A stretch of DNA of 64,000 bases from Polynucleobacter sp. es-EL-1 (GCF_018687975.1 NZ_CP061310.1:1302001-1366000), one strand, 5' to 3'; counted from the stretch's first letter, positions 48,959 through 58,913 are shown. Notes: generated by a model from the letters alone, not told the origin. Made by a program: numbers and translations.

Positions 48959-51595
48959 ATGAAACGCATGTTATTTAATGCAACTCAACAAGAAGAGTTG
49001 CGAGTTGCCATCGTCGATGGTCAAAAACTCATCGATATCGATATCGAAGCTGCCGGTCGCGAACAACGCAAAGGCAATATCTACAAAGGTGTTATTACCC
49101 GCATTGAGCCTTCGCTCGAAGCTTGCTTTGTAAATTACGGCGAGGAGCGTCATGGCTTTTTGCCATTTAAAGAGGTTGCAAGAACCTACTTTAAGGAAGG
49201 TATTGATGTTCGCAATGCCTCCATTAAAGATGCCTTACGTGAAGGCCAAGAAATCATTGTTCAGGTAGAAAAAGAAGAGCGTGGCCAAAAAGGCGCCGCC
49301 CTCACCTCTTTTATCTCCTTAGCTGGTCGTTATTTGGTCTTAATGCCAAATAATCCTCGTGGTGGTGGCGTTTCTCGCCGCATTGAGGGTGAAGACCGTC
49401 AAGAACTGCGTGAGGCAATGTCTCAATTACAAGTACCAGACGGCATGAGCATCATTGCCCGTACCGCTGGTATTGGCCGCGATGCTACTGAATTGCAGTG
49501 GGACTTAAGTTACCTCATGCAGTTATGGGGTGCCATTGATGAAGCCGCTAAAAGCAATTCTGCCCCCCTACTGATTTATCTTGAATCTAGCTTAGTCATT
49601 CGGGCAATCCGCGATTACTTCCAGCCAGATATTGGCGAGATTTTGATCGACACCGATGACATCTATGAGCAAGCTGCGGCATTTATGTCTGTTGTCATGC
49701 CAGATAATTTACCGAGAGTAAAACGCTATCAGGATGACGTGCCGCTATTCTCACGTTTTCAAATTGAGCATCAAATTGAAACTGCCTACTCACGTACTGT
49801 GCCATTACCATCCGGCGGCGCAATCGTGATTGACCATACCGAAGCTTTGGTGTCTGTAGATGTCAACTCTGCACGCGCTACCCGTGGCTCTGATATTGAA
49901 GAGACTGCTACACGTACCAATTTAGAAGCTGCCGATGAAATCGCTCGCCAAGCACGTTTACGTGACTTAGGTGGTTTGATTGTGATCGACTTCATTGACA
50001 TGGAATCGAGTAAGGCACAAAAGGATGTTGAGAATCGCTTACGTGATGCGCTGCGTCATGATCGTGCCCGCGTTCAAATGGGCAAGATCTCCAAGTTTGG
50101 CCTCATGGAAATGTCACGCCAGCGTTTACGCCCTGCCCTCTCAGAAGGCAGCCATGTAACCTGCCCACGTTGTAACGGTACTGGCCACATTCGTGACACC
50201 GAGTCCTCTGCATTACAAGTCTTGCGCATCATCCAAGAAGAGGCGATGAAAGAAAACACAGCCGCTATTCATACACAAGTACCAGTTGAAGTGGCTGCCT
50301 TCTTGTTGAATGAAAAGCGTCCTGAAGTGATCAAGATTGAGACTCGCTTCAAAGTCAATGTCTTAATGATCCCGAATAAGCATTTAGAAACGCCACACTA
50401 CAAGTTAGAGCGCTTACGTCACGATGATCCGCGCTTAGATGACCAAAAAGCCAGTTATGTCATGGCCCAAGAAGCTGCCAGCGAACTCGAAACCGATACT
50501 GCTGTTAGCCGCAAAGATGCAGATGTGAAAGTCCGTCCTGAAGCTGCTGTGAAGGGGATCACTCCTAATGCACCAGCCCCAGTAAGCCAGCCACGTCCTG
50601 CACGTGCTGAAAAATCGCAAGTCGAAGCTACTAGTACCGGTGGAATTTTTGGATTTATCAAGCGACTGTTCTCTTCCTCACCAGCACCAGAAGCAAAACC
50701 AGCCCCAAGTGCACCGCGTGGACGCAATCAAAATAATCGCAATGGCGATCGCAATCGCAATCGCGGTCGTCGTGGTGATCGCAATGATCGTGGCGAACGT
50801 TCTGCAGAAGGCTCACCATCCAATGCTGAAGGTGCTGCTCCACGTGAAGCCAATGGTGGTCGCCCTCGTCAAGAGGGTCGTAACCGCAACGGCAATCGCA
50901 ATCAAAATAATCCAAAACCAGAGAATCCAGCTGCAGTAACTCCAGCAACTGAAGCTGCCTCTGGAGCAGAAGCTACTCCGAGCGCAGAGGGCGAAGAGCG
51001 CCGTGGACGTAGTCGTAATCGCCGTAGTCGCGGACGTGGTCAACGTGAACGTGGCGAGCGTACTGAAAATACTGGTGAAGCCGGTGTTGCATCAGGCGCG
51101 CAAGCTCCAACTGCTTTCTCAGGCCCACCAGTAGGAATGGCCGGCGCATCTGCATCGATGCCAATTCAGAACATTGTCAAGAGCTTTAATGCAGTTGCTA
51201 GCGCTCCGAAGGAACGTGCACCACGTACGCCAAGAGAGCCACGTGCACCACGCACAGAGAATCGGCCTAACGCTAACCATGCTCAGACACCAAGCACTCA
51301 GACAGTCAGCGCTGTAGCAGTTGCTGTCAGTAGCATTGAGGTGATTACCAAACCGATGCCGGCTCTCCCAAAAGTATCATTTCAGGCATTAGAAGAAACT
51401 CCGCTCCATAGCGTTGTTCAATCTGCTGGCATGATTTGGGTTGCAACGGATGCGGGCAAACATGCTCAAGCGCAATCGCAGATTCAAGCTGAGCCTGAAA
51501 CCCTCCATTTAGGCAGAACGCCTAAAGCGCCAGTTAGTCTCTCAGAAGGCCCTATGATTCTGGTGGAAACTGGCGGCCAAGAAAAAGCGGTTTAA
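48959..51595 (+). CDS. rne: Ribonuclease E
   Basis: Endoribonuclease of 878 aa, core of the RNA degradosome. Residues 1-500 are the catalytic half: S1 domain (GNIYKGVITRIEPSLEACFVNYGEERHGF, spanning about 38-66), the Mg-binding acidic residues in SVDVNSARATRG and LIVIDFIDME, and the zinc link CPRCNGTGHI. Residues about 540-878 are a low-complexity Arg/Asn/Gly/Pro-rich tail (for example NRNRGRRGDRNDRG), the expected unstructured RNA- and partner-binding region. E. coli RNase E is 1061 aa, so the tail is shorter. Confidence 0.96.
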   Translation: MKRMLFNATQQEELRVAIVDGQKLIDIDIEAAGREQRKGNIYKGVITRIEPSLEACFVNYGEERHGFLPFKEVARTYFKEGIDVRNASIKDALREGQEIIVQVEKEERGQKGAALTSFISLAGRYLVLMPNNPRGGGVSRRIEGEDRQELREAMSQLQVPDGMSIIARTAGIGRDATELQWDLSYLMQLWGAIDEAAKSNSAPLLIYLESSLVIRAIRDYFQPDIGEILIDTDDIYEQAAAFMSVVMPDNLPRVKRYQDDVPLFSRFQIEHQIETAYSRTVPLPSGGAIVIDHTEALVSVDVNSARATRGSDIEETATRTNLEAADEIARQARLRDLGGLIVIDFIDMESSKAQKDVENRLRDALRHDRARVQMGKISKFGLMEMSRQRLRPALSEGSHVTCPRCNGTGHIRDTESSALQVLRIIQEEAMKENTAAIHTQVPVEVAAFLLNEKRPEVIKIETRFKVNVLMIPNKHLETPHYKLERLRHDDPRLDDQKASYVMAQEAASELETDTAVSRKDADVKVRPEAAVKGITPNAPAPVSQPRPARAEKSQVEATSTGGIFGFIKRLFSSSPAPEAKPAPSAPRGRNQNNRNGDRNRNRGRRGDRNDRGERSAEGSPSNAEGAAPREANGGRPRQEGRNRNGNRNQNNPKPENPAAVTPATEAASGAEATPSAEGEERRGRSRNRRSRGRGQRERGERTENTGEAGVASGAQAPTAFSGPPVGMAGASASMPIQNIVKSFNAVASAPKERAPRTPREPRAPRTENRPNANHAQTPSTQTVSAVAVAVSSIEVITKPMPALPKVSFQALEETPLHSVVQSAGMIWVATDAGKHAQAQSQIQAEPETLHLGRTPKAPVSLSEGPMILVETGGQEKAV

Positions 51596-51677
51596 AACAT
51601 TTTCTCCAGACTGTCATTTATCCCACAAGGATATTTGGCAGTTTGGCAGAAATACCGTTTCACAGCCATAATTAGCC

Positions 51678-52790
51678 ATGGTTGAAAAAGTCATCCCCAT
51701 TCGTTTAGATGAAGGTAAAGGCCTTACGCCGTCCATTCCTGGGCAGCTTACTGCCCCCAATGGATTGACGACAGACACTCGTGGACGACCATTACGGGAT
51801 CTGCGCATTTCAGTTACTGATCGCTGTAACTTTCGCTGCACTTACTGCATGCCAAAGGAAGTATTTGACTCTAACTACCCCTACCTTTCTCACAAGGATC
51901 TTCTCAGTTTTGAAGAGATCGCGCGATTAACTACGATCTTTGCCGGTCTTGGCGTTGAGAAAATTCGCCTTACCGGAGGAGAGCCTTTACTACGTAAAAA
52001 TCTAGAAGTCCTGGTGGAAATGCTCGCGAAGATTCGGACAACAGCGGGCAAGCCTCTGGATTTAACGCTCACTACCAACGGCAGTATCTTGCGTAGAAAA
52101 GCTGCTGCGCTCAAAGCAGCAGGTTTACAACGTCTCACTATTAGCCTTGATGGTTTGAATGATGACATTTTCAAGAAAATGAATGATGTCGATTTTCCGG
52201 TTACCGACGTACTAGATGGAATAGCTGCCGCTCAAGAAGTGGGCTTTACCAATCTCAAAGTTAATATGGTGGTTAAAAAGGGAACGAACGACCAAGAGAT
52301 TATTCCCATGGCCAAACATTTCAAGGGTAGCGGTGTCACACTGCGCTTTATTGAATTTATGGATGTGGGAAGCTCTAATGGTTGGGATATGTCTCAAGTT
52401 CTCCCCTCTCAAGAAGTGGCCGATCGCATCAATGCTGTGTTTCCCATTGAAGCAATTGAAGCCAACTACCCTGGTGAGGTTGCTCAGCGCTGGCGCTACC
52501 TAGATGGTTCTGGTGAGATTGGTTTTATTTCAAGCGTTACTCAAACCTTTTGCCATGAGTGCACTCGAGCGCGCATTTCAACTGATGGCCAACTTTATCT
52601 TTGTTTATTTGCGAATGAAGGTTTTGATTTCAAAACATTACTGCGCTCAGGAAAATCTGATTTAGAGATTGCCAATGCGATTATGAACACCTGGTCTGGT
52701 CGCGATGATCACTATTCTGAAATTAGAGGATCGAATACGCCTAGCACCAAAGGTGCTAGAAAAGTAGAAATGTCATACATCGGCGGATGA
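51678..52790 (+). CDS. moaA: GTP 3',8-cyclase MoaA
   Basis: Radical SAM enzyme of 370 aa for the first step of molybdenum cofactor synthesis. The N-terminal cluster motif is CNFRCTYCMP, and the C-terminal cluster cysteines are in TFCHECTRARI and LYLCLF. LTGGEPLLRKNLE and the C-terminal GG (MSYIGG) are also present. It has an N-terminal extension of about 35 residues. Its stop overlaps the mobA start (ATGA), so moaA-mobA-moeA form one operon. Confidence 0.96.
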   Translation: MVEKVIPIRLDEGKGLTPSIPGQLTAPNGLTTDTRGRPLRDLRISVTDRCNFRCTYCMPKEVFDSNYPYLSHKDLLSFEEIARLTTIFAGLGVEKIRLTGGEPLLRKNLEVLVEMLAKIRTTAGKPLDLTLTTNGSILRRKAAALKAAGLQRLTISLDGLNDDIFKKMNDVDFPVTDVLDGIAAAQEVGFTNLKVNMVVKKGTNDQEIIPMAKHFKGSGVTLRFIEFMDVGSSNGWDMSQVLPSQEVADRINAVFPIEAIEANYPGEVAQRWRYLDGSGEIGFISSVTQTFCHECTRARISTDGQLYLCLFANEGFDFKTLLRSGKSDLEIANAIMNTWSGRDDHYSEIRGSNTPSTKGARKVEMSYIGG

Positions 52791-53392
52791 TGAATTCTTC
52801 CAAAAAAATTACTGGACTTATTTTGGCAGGTGGCCGCGCCCAAAGAATGGGCGGCATTGACAAGGGCCTCATACCCTTTCATAACAAACCGTTGATTGAA
52901 TCTGCCATTGAGCGCTTAAAACCACAAGTGGCTAGCATTCTCATTAATGCCAATCGCAATATTACGAAGTATGCCCATTATGGATATCCAGTCATCATGG
53001 ATGAAACGCCAGACTTTTCTGGTCCCTTGGCTGGCTTTTCTATTGGCCTAAAGCATTGCCAAACACCCTATCTATTAACTTCGCCTTGCGACTCCCCTTT
53101 ACTGCCAAGCGATCTTGCAGAAAAAATGGTGACAGAACTGGAATTACACAATCTAGATTTAGTCTATGCTTCATCGCTTGAAGATGGCAAGGCTTGGGCG
53201 CAACCTGTTTTCTGTTTAATGCGCAGTAATTTACGCGACTCATTGACGAACTTCCTTAACAAGGGTGATTTGAAAATTGATCGCTGGTTTAAAGAACTTC
53301 ATAGCGGCACTGTCATTTTTGAAAATGCACTTGCTTTTGCCAATGTCAACACACCAGAAGAACTAGAGGCCTTAGAAAAAGTATCTCCATGA
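52787..53392 (+). CDS. mobA: Molybdenum cofactor guanylyltransferase MobA
   Basis: Nucleotidyltransferase of 201 aa that converts molybdopterin and GTP to the guanine dinucleotide cofactor. The N-terminal motif GLILAGGRAQRMGGIDKGLI is the family signature, then PDFSGPLAGFSIGL and the metal-binding SPCDSPLLP. It overlaps moaA and moeA by 4 bp each. Confidence 0.94.
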   Translation: MMNSSKKITGLILAGGRAQRMGGIDKGLIPFHNKPLIESAIERLKPQVASILINANRNITKYAHYGYPVIMDETPDFSGPLAGFSIGLKHCQTPYLLTSPCDSPLLPSDLAEKMVTELELHNLDLVYASSLEDGKAWAQPVFCLMRSNLRDSLTNFLNKGDLKIDRWFKELHSGTVIFENALAFANVNTPEELEALEKVSP

Positions 53393-54726
53393 GTAACTCC
53401 AATCCTCTTTCTCCCAATAGCCCTGTTTTACTGACACCCTCCTTACATGTTGATGATGCTCGCAAGGCTATTGCTGGCTTAGTCAACGATTTAATCACCG
53501 AGTCCCGCATCCGAAACGCCGTGGGTGATATCGAGCTTGTCTCTTTAGATCAAGCAATTAACCGAATTTTGGCTGAAGATTTGCTCTCGCCGATTGATGT
53601 TCCTGCAGCCGATAACTCGGCAATGGATGGCTATGCTTTTAATGGCAACTGTCTAGAGACTCAAGACCCAGACATCACACTTAAAGTAGTGGGAACTGCG
53701 TTTGCAGGCAAGCCCTATGAAGGAAGCATCGGCCAAGGAGAGTGTCTCAAGATTATGACTGGAGCATTAATGCCTCCCGATTGCGATACTGTTATCCCGC
53801 AAGAATTTACTAGCGCAACAAGTAAGGGCGACAGCACGATAGTTACTTTTCAGCAAAGCCAATTAAAGCGTGGCGAGAATAGACGCCTTGCTGGTGAAGA
53901 TTTGCAGTGTGGCAAACCTGCCATCTCAGCTGGTCGCCTATTACGCCCCTCCGATCTTGGTCTTGCTGCGTCCCTGGGAATTGCGGAACTCAAAGTGCAT
54001 CGCAAACTCAAGGTAGCGATTCTGTCTTCTGGTGATGAACTGCGGCCCCTTGGTCAATCACTTGATGCGGGCAGTATTTATGACAGTAATCGCTATAGTC
54101 TTACCGGCTTACTCAATCGCCTCAATTTAGAAATCATCGATTGCGGAATTGTGCAGGATGATCCCGCATCTCTGAAAGCCGCTTTCATTGCGGCAGCTAC
54201 AAAAGCAGATGTACTGATCTCTTCAGGAGGAGTTTCTGCTGGTGAAGCTGATTTCACCAAACAAATCATGCAAGAGCTAGGGGATGTTGGATTCTGGAAA
54301 ATTGCGATGCGCCCAGGGCGCCCCATGGCTTTTGGGGTATTAAAACCTATCGCAGAATCTGGTGCAAAGCATAGAACGCTCTTTTTTGGCTTGCCCGGAA
54401 ATCCAGTAGCAGTTATGGTGACTTTTTATCAGTTTGTGAGGTCGGCCCTACTGCAACTCAATGGCGCAAGTCAAACTGAGCCCCTTTTGACTCAGGCTAT
54501 TGCCCAAACTTCCATTCGTAAAAAGCCTGGTCGAACTGAATTTCAGCGGGCCATCATGGAGCGCGGAGCCAATGGCCAGCCCACCGTGCGCATTACTGGC
54601 AGTCAGGGTGCTGGTATTTTGCGCTCAATGAGTGAGGCAAATTGTTTCGTCATTCTCAATCATGAACAAGGGAGTGTTGCTGCTGGGGACTGGGTAGATG
54701 TGGCGCTTTTCGACGGACTGCTTTAA
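53389..54726 (+). CDS. moeA: Molybdopterin molybdenumtransferase MoeA
   Basis: Enzyme of 445 aa that inserts molybdate into adenylylated molybdopterin. N-terminal region has PAADNSAMDGYAFN; the catalytic domain has SSGDELRPLGQ, YDSNRYSLTGLL, ISSGGVSAGEADF and MRPGRPMAFGV; FFGLPGNPVAVMVTF precedes the C-terminal domain. About 40 residues precede the usual start of MoeA. Last gene of the moa operon. Confidence 0.95.
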   Translation: MSNSNPLSPNSPVLLTPSLHVDDARKAIAGLVNDLITESRIRNAVGDIELVSLDQAINRILAEDLLSPIDVPAADNSAMDGYAFNGNCLETQDPDITLKVVGTAFAGKPYEGSIGQGECLKIMTGALMPPDCDTVIPQEFTSATSKGDSTIVTFQQSQLKRGENRRLAGEDLQCGKPAISAGRLLRPSDLGLAASLGIAELKVHRKLKVAILSSGDELRPLGQSLDAGSIYDSNRYSLTGLLNRLNLEIIDCGIVQDDPASLKAAFIAAATKADVLISSGGVSAGEADFTKQIMQELGDVGFWKIAMRPGRPMAFGVLKPIAESGAKHRTLFFGLPGNPVAVMVTFYQFVRSALLQLNGASQTEPLLTQAIAQTSIRKKPGRTEFQRAIMERGANGQPTVRITGSQGAGILRSMSEANCFVILNHEQGSVAAGDWVDVALFDGLL

Positions 54727-54737
54727 GATTGCACCTC

Positions 54738-55031
54738 ATGAAACTTAGTAAAAAAGAACTTGTCTTCTTAGACCCCATGCATACTGCCAAAACCCTAGTT
54801 TTGGTTTACCTCTGTTTTTCAGTGCCGATTGTCTTGTTAGCCTTATTTGTAGCCTTCATACGTGATGGTGCTATTCCCGGATTTACAGTTCTTTCAGCAT
54901 TAATCTTAAATGCCATCTTGGGCTTTGGATTGCTTTGGATTGCTTGCAAAGTATATAACTGGGTCGCCGGAAAATTTGGCGGGATTGAATTGGCTCTCAG
55001 AGAGCTCCCAGAAGAAATTGAAGCCGACTGA
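54738..55031 (+). CDS. Small membrane protein of unknown function
   Basis: Protein of 97 aa with two predicted membrane helices (about residues 19-42, VLVYLCFSVPIVLLALFVAF, and 50-73) and a charged tail ending ELPEEIEAD. No family is recognised. ATG 54738 is chosen; an in-frame TTG at 54729 is also possible. It lies 11 bp after moeA on the same strand, so it may be the last gene of that operon, and is convergent with the dehydrogenase gene. Confidence 0.65.
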   Translation: MKLSKKELVFLDPMHTAKTLVLVYLCFSVPIVLLALFVAFIRDGAIPGFTVLSALILNAILGFGLLWIACKVYNWVAGKFGGIELALRELPEEIEAD

Positions 55032-55059
55032 TTTCTCAGTCAGCTTCATTCTCAATCAT

Positions 55060-56073
55060 TTAGCCTTTAAACGCTTCCGCATTAATCAAACTTGGTGGCT
55101 TGTTGCCAGCCAGTGCCGTAGTGAGATTTTTAATCGCAAGATCGACCATCGCTCTTCGTGTCTTTTCTGTTGCGCTAGCAATATGTGGCGCCAAGACGAT
55201 GTTGCTGCACTTTAGCAACTCAGGATGCACCTTAGGCTCACCTTCAAAAACATCCAATCCCGCTGCAAAGATTGTTCCGTTTTGCAAAGCTTGTGCTAGG
55301 GCTGCATCGTCGACAATTCCACCGCGGGCGATATTTACTAATATTGCCGTGGGCTTCATTAAGCCCAGCTCTTTAGCGCCAATCGTATGATGGTTTTCTG
55401 CTGTATAAGGCAACACGAGAATGACATGGTCTGCCGTGCGGAGTAAGTCCTCTTTAGAAACATATGTTGCGCTATAAGCTTTCTCTTCATCAGCAGGCAA
55501 ACGACTGCGATTGTGATAAATCACGTTCATGCCACAACCAAGTGCACGCCGAGCAATTCCCTTACCGATACGCCCCATACCGATAATGCCCAAAGTGCTG
55601 CCATTTAAATCCATACCCAATGGGTTATTCACAATCGACCACTGATCCCATTTGCCGGCTCTAACCCAATGCTCGGATTCAGTAATGCGCCTAGCTGCAG
55701 CCATCAACAAAGCAAAGCCAAAGTCCGCCGTTGTATCCGTAAGAACATCAGGGGTATTAGTGGCCATGACCCCTGCCGCAGTAATAGCCGGGATATCGAA
55801 GTTGTTATAGCCTACGGAAATATTAGCCACTATCTTGAGTTGATCGGCTTGGGATAAGGCTTGAGCATCGATACGTTCGCTTCCAGTAACTAGAGCCCCT
55901 TCGACCGTGGCGAGCTCATTTTGCAGCTCCTGCGGGGTGAAAACTTTATCCGCCTGATTAGAGCGAACCTCAAAAGTCTCTTCTAATTTCGCCAGCGCTT
56001 CAGGAAATATGGCCCTGGCAACCAAAATTTTAGGTTTTCGGGTTAGGTGGGCGGGGTTGGTGGTTGTATTCAT
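55060..56073 (-). CDS. D-2-hydroxyacid dehydrogenase (glyoxylate/hydroxypyruvate reductase type)
   Basis: NAD(P)-dependent dehydrogenase of 337 aa. The cofactor loop is GIIGMGRIGKGIAR, catalytic Arg lies in VNIARGGIVDD, Glu in DVFEGEPKVHP, and His in LAPHIASATEKTR. Closest to GhrB/GyaR-type glyoxylate reductases, but 2-ketogluconate reduction is possible. It is divergent from fdxA and appears as a single gene. Confidence 0.88.
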   Translation of the reverse strand: MNTTTNPAHLTRKPKILVARAIFPEALAKLEETFEVRSNQADKVFTPQELQNELATVEGALVTGSERIDAQALSQADQLKIVANISVGYNNFDIPAITAAGVMATNTPDVLTDTTADFGFALLMAAARRITESEHWVRAGKWDQWSIVNNPLGMDLNGSTLGIIGMGRIGKGIARRALGCGMNVIYHNRSRLPADEEKAYSATYVSKEDLLRTADHVILVLPYTAENHHTIGAKELGLMKPTAILVNIARGGIVDDAALAQALQNGTIFAAGLDVFEGEPKVHPELLKCSNIVLAPHIASATEKTRRAMVDLAIKNLTTALAGNKPPSLINAEAFKG

Positions 56074-56197
56074 AAAGGGACTTTACCTCAAAAACTAAAT
56101 TGGTTTTTTGCCTAAAAATTTACTTGAATCGGATAAAATTGAGTTTTGACAACTCGGCGGCCTGCTGATACTTTGGGCGCCTTACATTTATACCATC

Positions 56198-56521
56198 ATG
56201 ACTTACGTTGTTACTGAAGCCTGCATTCGCTGCAAATACACTGACTGTGTGGACGTCTGCCCTGTCGATTGTTTCCGTGAAGGCCCTAACTTTTTAGTGA
56301 TCGATCCAGACGAGTGTATTGACTGCGCGGTATGCGTGCCAGAGTGCCCGGTAAATGCAATCTATGCAGAAGATGATGTGCCAGGAGATCAACAAGCATT
56401 TATCAAGCTCAATGCTGAACTATCGCCTGGTTGGACCTCAATTACCAAATCCAAGGCAGCCCTTCCCGAAGCGGAAGAGTGGAAAGAGGTTAAAAACAAA
56501 CTTGACCAGCTGGTAAAGTAA
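56198..56521 (+). CDS. fdxA: Seven-iron ferredoxin FdxA
   Basis: Ferredoxin of 107 aa with one [3Fe-4S] and one [4Fe-4S] cluster. The cysteine pattern is C9, C17, C21, then C40, C43, C46, C50, with extra C12 and C25, matching Azotobacter FdI. It begins TYVVTEACIRCKYTDC. The stop codon is followed one base later by the TTG of the ferredoxin reductase gene, so the two are co-transcribed. TTGACA at 56146-56151 may be a -35, but no clear -10 was found. Confidence 0.95.
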   Translation: MTYVVTEACIRCKYTDCVDVCPVDCFREGPNFLVIDPDECIDCAVCVPECPVNAIYAEDDVPGDQQAFIKLNAELSPGWTSITKSKAALPEAEEWKEVKNKLDQLVK

Positions 56522-56522
56522 A

Positions 56523-57566
56523 TTGCATTCCCCCATTGAAACCGATGCAGTCATTATTGGCTCCGGTCCAGTGGGACTCTTCCAAGTATTTGAACTTGGA
56601 CTGCTAGAAATTAAAGCCCATGTCATTGACTCCCTGCCTGAAGTAGGCGGTCAATGTATTGAGCTTTATCCCGACAAGCCCATCTACGATATTCCAGCCA
56701 TTCCGGTCTGCACCGGTCGTGAGCTGGTTGACAATCTACTGCAACAGATCAAACCCTTTGCAGCGCAGTTTCATCTCAATCAAGAAGTCTCTAGCCTTGA
56801 AAAACAAGCAGATGGCCGTTTTCTGCTGAGCACCTCTCAAGATCAGCACTTTTTAGCTAAGACCGTGTTTATTGCTGCAGGGGTTGGCGCATTTCAGCCA
56901 AGAACGCTCAATCTTGAAGGCATTGAAGCATTTGTAGACCGACAGGTTTTCTATCGCGTTAAAAATCCCGATCAATTCACTGGTAAAAAAATAGTGATTT
57001 GCGGCGGGGGAGATTCCGCCCTTGACTGGGTGCTTTTCTTTGTTGGCAAAGCCGCTAGCGTTACCCTAATCCATCGTCGTGATGAATTTAAGGCTGCCCC
57101 TCAATCCGTAGAAAAAATGCGTGCGCTCTGTGCCGCTGGCGATCTTCAACTCTGTATCGGGCAAATTACTAGCTTAGAAGAATCAGATGGTAATTTAACT
57201 GGCATTGAAGTCAGCAATATTGACGGGGAAACGCAACAGCTACCCGTCGATGCCCTGTTACTCTTTTATGGCTTATCACCCAAATTGGGTCCTATAGCGC
57301 AATGGGGTTTAGATATTGATCGCAAACAAATTGCTGTGGATACCGCCTGCTTTCAGACAAGCACACCCGGAATTTATGCTGTTGGCGACATCAATATTTA
57401 CCCCGGCAAGAAAAAACTTATTCTGTCAGGCTTTCATGAGGCGGCTCTCGCTGCTTTTGCTGCTGCAGCGTACCTAGCCCCTGAAAAACAGATTCAGCTC
57501 CAGTACACCACGACCTCGCCAAAGCTCCATAAGGCGCTTGGGGTCAACCCACCCAGATTCGAGTAA
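56523..57566 (+). CDS. Ferredoxin-NADP reductase, thioredoxin-reductase-like
   Basis: FAD enzyme of 347 aa in the TrxR-like ferredoxin-NADP reductase family. The FAD loop is IIGSGPVGLFQ, NADPH loop ICGGGDSALDWV, and C-terminal FAD motif YAVGDINIYPGKKKL; there is no redox Cys-x-x-Cys, which excludes a true thioredoxin reductase. The start is TTG at 56523, one base after the fdxA stop. FdxA is the likely electron partner, by position. Confidence 0.9.
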   Translation: MHSPIETDAVIIGSGPVGLFQVFELGLLEIKAHVIDSLPEVGGQCIELYPDKPIYDIPAIPVCTGRELVDNLLQQIKPFAAQFHLNQEVSSLEKQADGRFLLSTSQDQHFLAKTVFIAAGVGAFQPRTLNLEGIEAFVDRQVFYRVKNPDQFTGKKIVICGGGDSALDWVLFFVGKAASVTLIHRRDEFKAAPQSVEKMRALCAAGDLQLCIGQITSLEESDGNLTGIEVSNIDGETQQLPVDALLLFYGLSPKLGPIAQWGLDIDRKQIAVDTACFQTSTPGIYAVGDINIYPGKKKLILSGFHEAALAAFAAAAYLAPEKQIQLQYTTTSPKLHKALGVNPPRFE

Positions 57567-57604
57567 GCTCTACCTATAACCCAATTACTTAGCTCAATAT
57601 CGTC

Positions 57605-58399
57605 ATGCATCAATATCACCATCTCATGAAGGAAGTCCTTGAAAAAGGCGTCCAAAAATCTGACCGCACGGGGACCGGCACCCTCTCCATCTTTGGTCAT
57701 CAGATGCGCTTTAACTTGGCCGAAGGCTTTCCGATGGTGACGACTAAGAAGCTACATCTCAAGTCCATCATCCTTGAATTACTATGGTTTCTGAAAGGCA
57801 GTACAGACAACAATTGGCTCAAAGAGCGTGGCGTATCGATTTGGAATGAATGGGCAGCGCCTGATGGTGACCTCGGCCCCATTTACGGCTATCAGTGGCG
57901 CTCATGGCCCGCCCCCAATGGTGAGCATATTGACCAAATTGCAGAAGTTGTTGAAACACTTAAAAAGAATCCGGATTCCCGTCGCATTATTGTTTCCGCA
58001 TGGAATGTGGCAGATATTCCCCGCATGGCTTTAGCGCCTTGCCATGCCTTCTTTCAGTTTTATGTGGCCGATGGAAAATTATCCTGTCAGCTCTACCAAC
58101 GTAGTGCTGATATTTTTCTGGGCGTACCTTTTAATATCGCTAGCTATGCGCTACTCACACATATGATGGCGCAGCAATGCAATCTTGAGGTGGGCGATTT
58201 TGTATGGACTGGCGGTGACTGCCATTTATATAGCAATCATCTAGAGCAAGTCGATCTGCAATTATCCAGAGACTTTTATCCACTACCCAAGCTCAACATA
58301 TTGCGCAAGCCTGATTCCATTTTTGATTATGAATTCGAAGACTTTGAAATCGTCGGCTATGAATCCCATCCTGCTATTAAAGCTCCTGTAGCTGTTTAA
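57605..58399 (+). CDS. thyA: Thymidylate synthase
   Basis: Enzyme of 264 aa methylating dUMP to dTMP with methylene-THF. The catalytic Cys lies in MALAPCHAFFQFYV, with YQRSADIFLGVPFNIASYA and the substrate-binding Asn/Asp regions present; length equals E. coli ThyA (264). It is followed 13 bp later by folA, which recycles the dihydrofolate it makes. Confidence 0.98.
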   Translation: MHQYHHLMKEVLEKGVQKSDRTGTGTLSIFGHQMRFNLAEGFPMVTTKKLHLKSIILELLWFLKGSTDNNWLKERGVSIWNEWAAPDGDLGPIYGYQWRSWPAPNGEHIDQIAEVVETLKKNPDSRRIIVSAWNVADIPRMALAPCHAFFQFYVADGKLSCQLYQRSADIFLGVPFNIASYALLTHMMAQQCNLEVGDFVWTGGDCHLYSNHLEQVDLQLSRDFYPLPKLNILRKPDSIFDYEFEDFEIVGYESHPAIKAPVAV

Positions 58400-58412
58400 T
58401 TGAATTGATCCC

Positions 58413-58910
58413 ATGACCGCTACTTCACAACCTGCTATCTCAATGATTGTTGCTCGCTCACGCAATCATGTCATTGGCCGAGACAATCAAATGCCGTGGA
58501 AGATTTCTGCAGACTTGCAGTTCTTTAAAAAGGTGACGATGGGTCACCCCGTCATTATGGGGCGCAAGACCTGGGAATCGATTGGGCGCCCTCTACCTGG
58601 ACGTCGTAACATTGTGGTCAGCCGCAATGCAGATCTCACGATAACCGGTGCAGAGGTAGTCAACTCTTTGGATGCAGCACTCGCTACTTTGAATGAATTC
58701 CCCCGCGTATTTGTGATTGGCGGAGAGCAATTATTTACACAAGCTTTCCCAAAAGCGGATCGCCTCTTCATCACTGAAATCGATATCGATGTGGATGGTG
58801 GCGATACCTTCTTTACAGTCCCTCATCCAGAGCAGTGGCAGGAAGTTGAAAGAACCCCAGCCTCTGAAGGTGATATTCACTTTAGCTTTATTACGCTAGA
58901 GCGAAAATAA
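58413..58910 (+). CDS. folA: Dihydrofolate reductase
   Basis: NADPH-dependent enzyme of 165 aa reducing dihydrofolate. Signatures are MIVARSRNHVIGRDNQMPWKI, with the Asp of the active site, MGRKTWESIGRPLPGR and FVIGGEQLFTQAFPKADRL. It is co-transcribed with thyA; a strong terminator follows. Confidence 0.98.
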   Translation: MTATSQPAISMIVARSRNHVIGRDNQMPWKISADLQFFKKVTMGHPVIMGRKTWESIGRPLPGRRNIVVSRNADLTITGAEVVNSLDAALATLNEFPRVFVIGGEQLFTQAFPKADRLFITEIDIDVDGGDTFFTVPHPEQWQEVERTPASEGDIHFSFITLERK

Positions 58911-58913
58911 TCA

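Noticed and set aside
50604..51043. Several overlapping open frames with Asp/His- or Ile/Val-rich repeats on both strands
   Set aside because: They are shadows of the repetitive Arg/Asn-rich tail of RNase E; the repeats come from its low-complexity codons.
50720..51060. Short direct repeats, considered as a CRISPR or tandem-repeat array
   Set aside because: Repeat units are irregular, in frame, and encode the Arg/Asn-rich RNase E tail; no spacers of even length.
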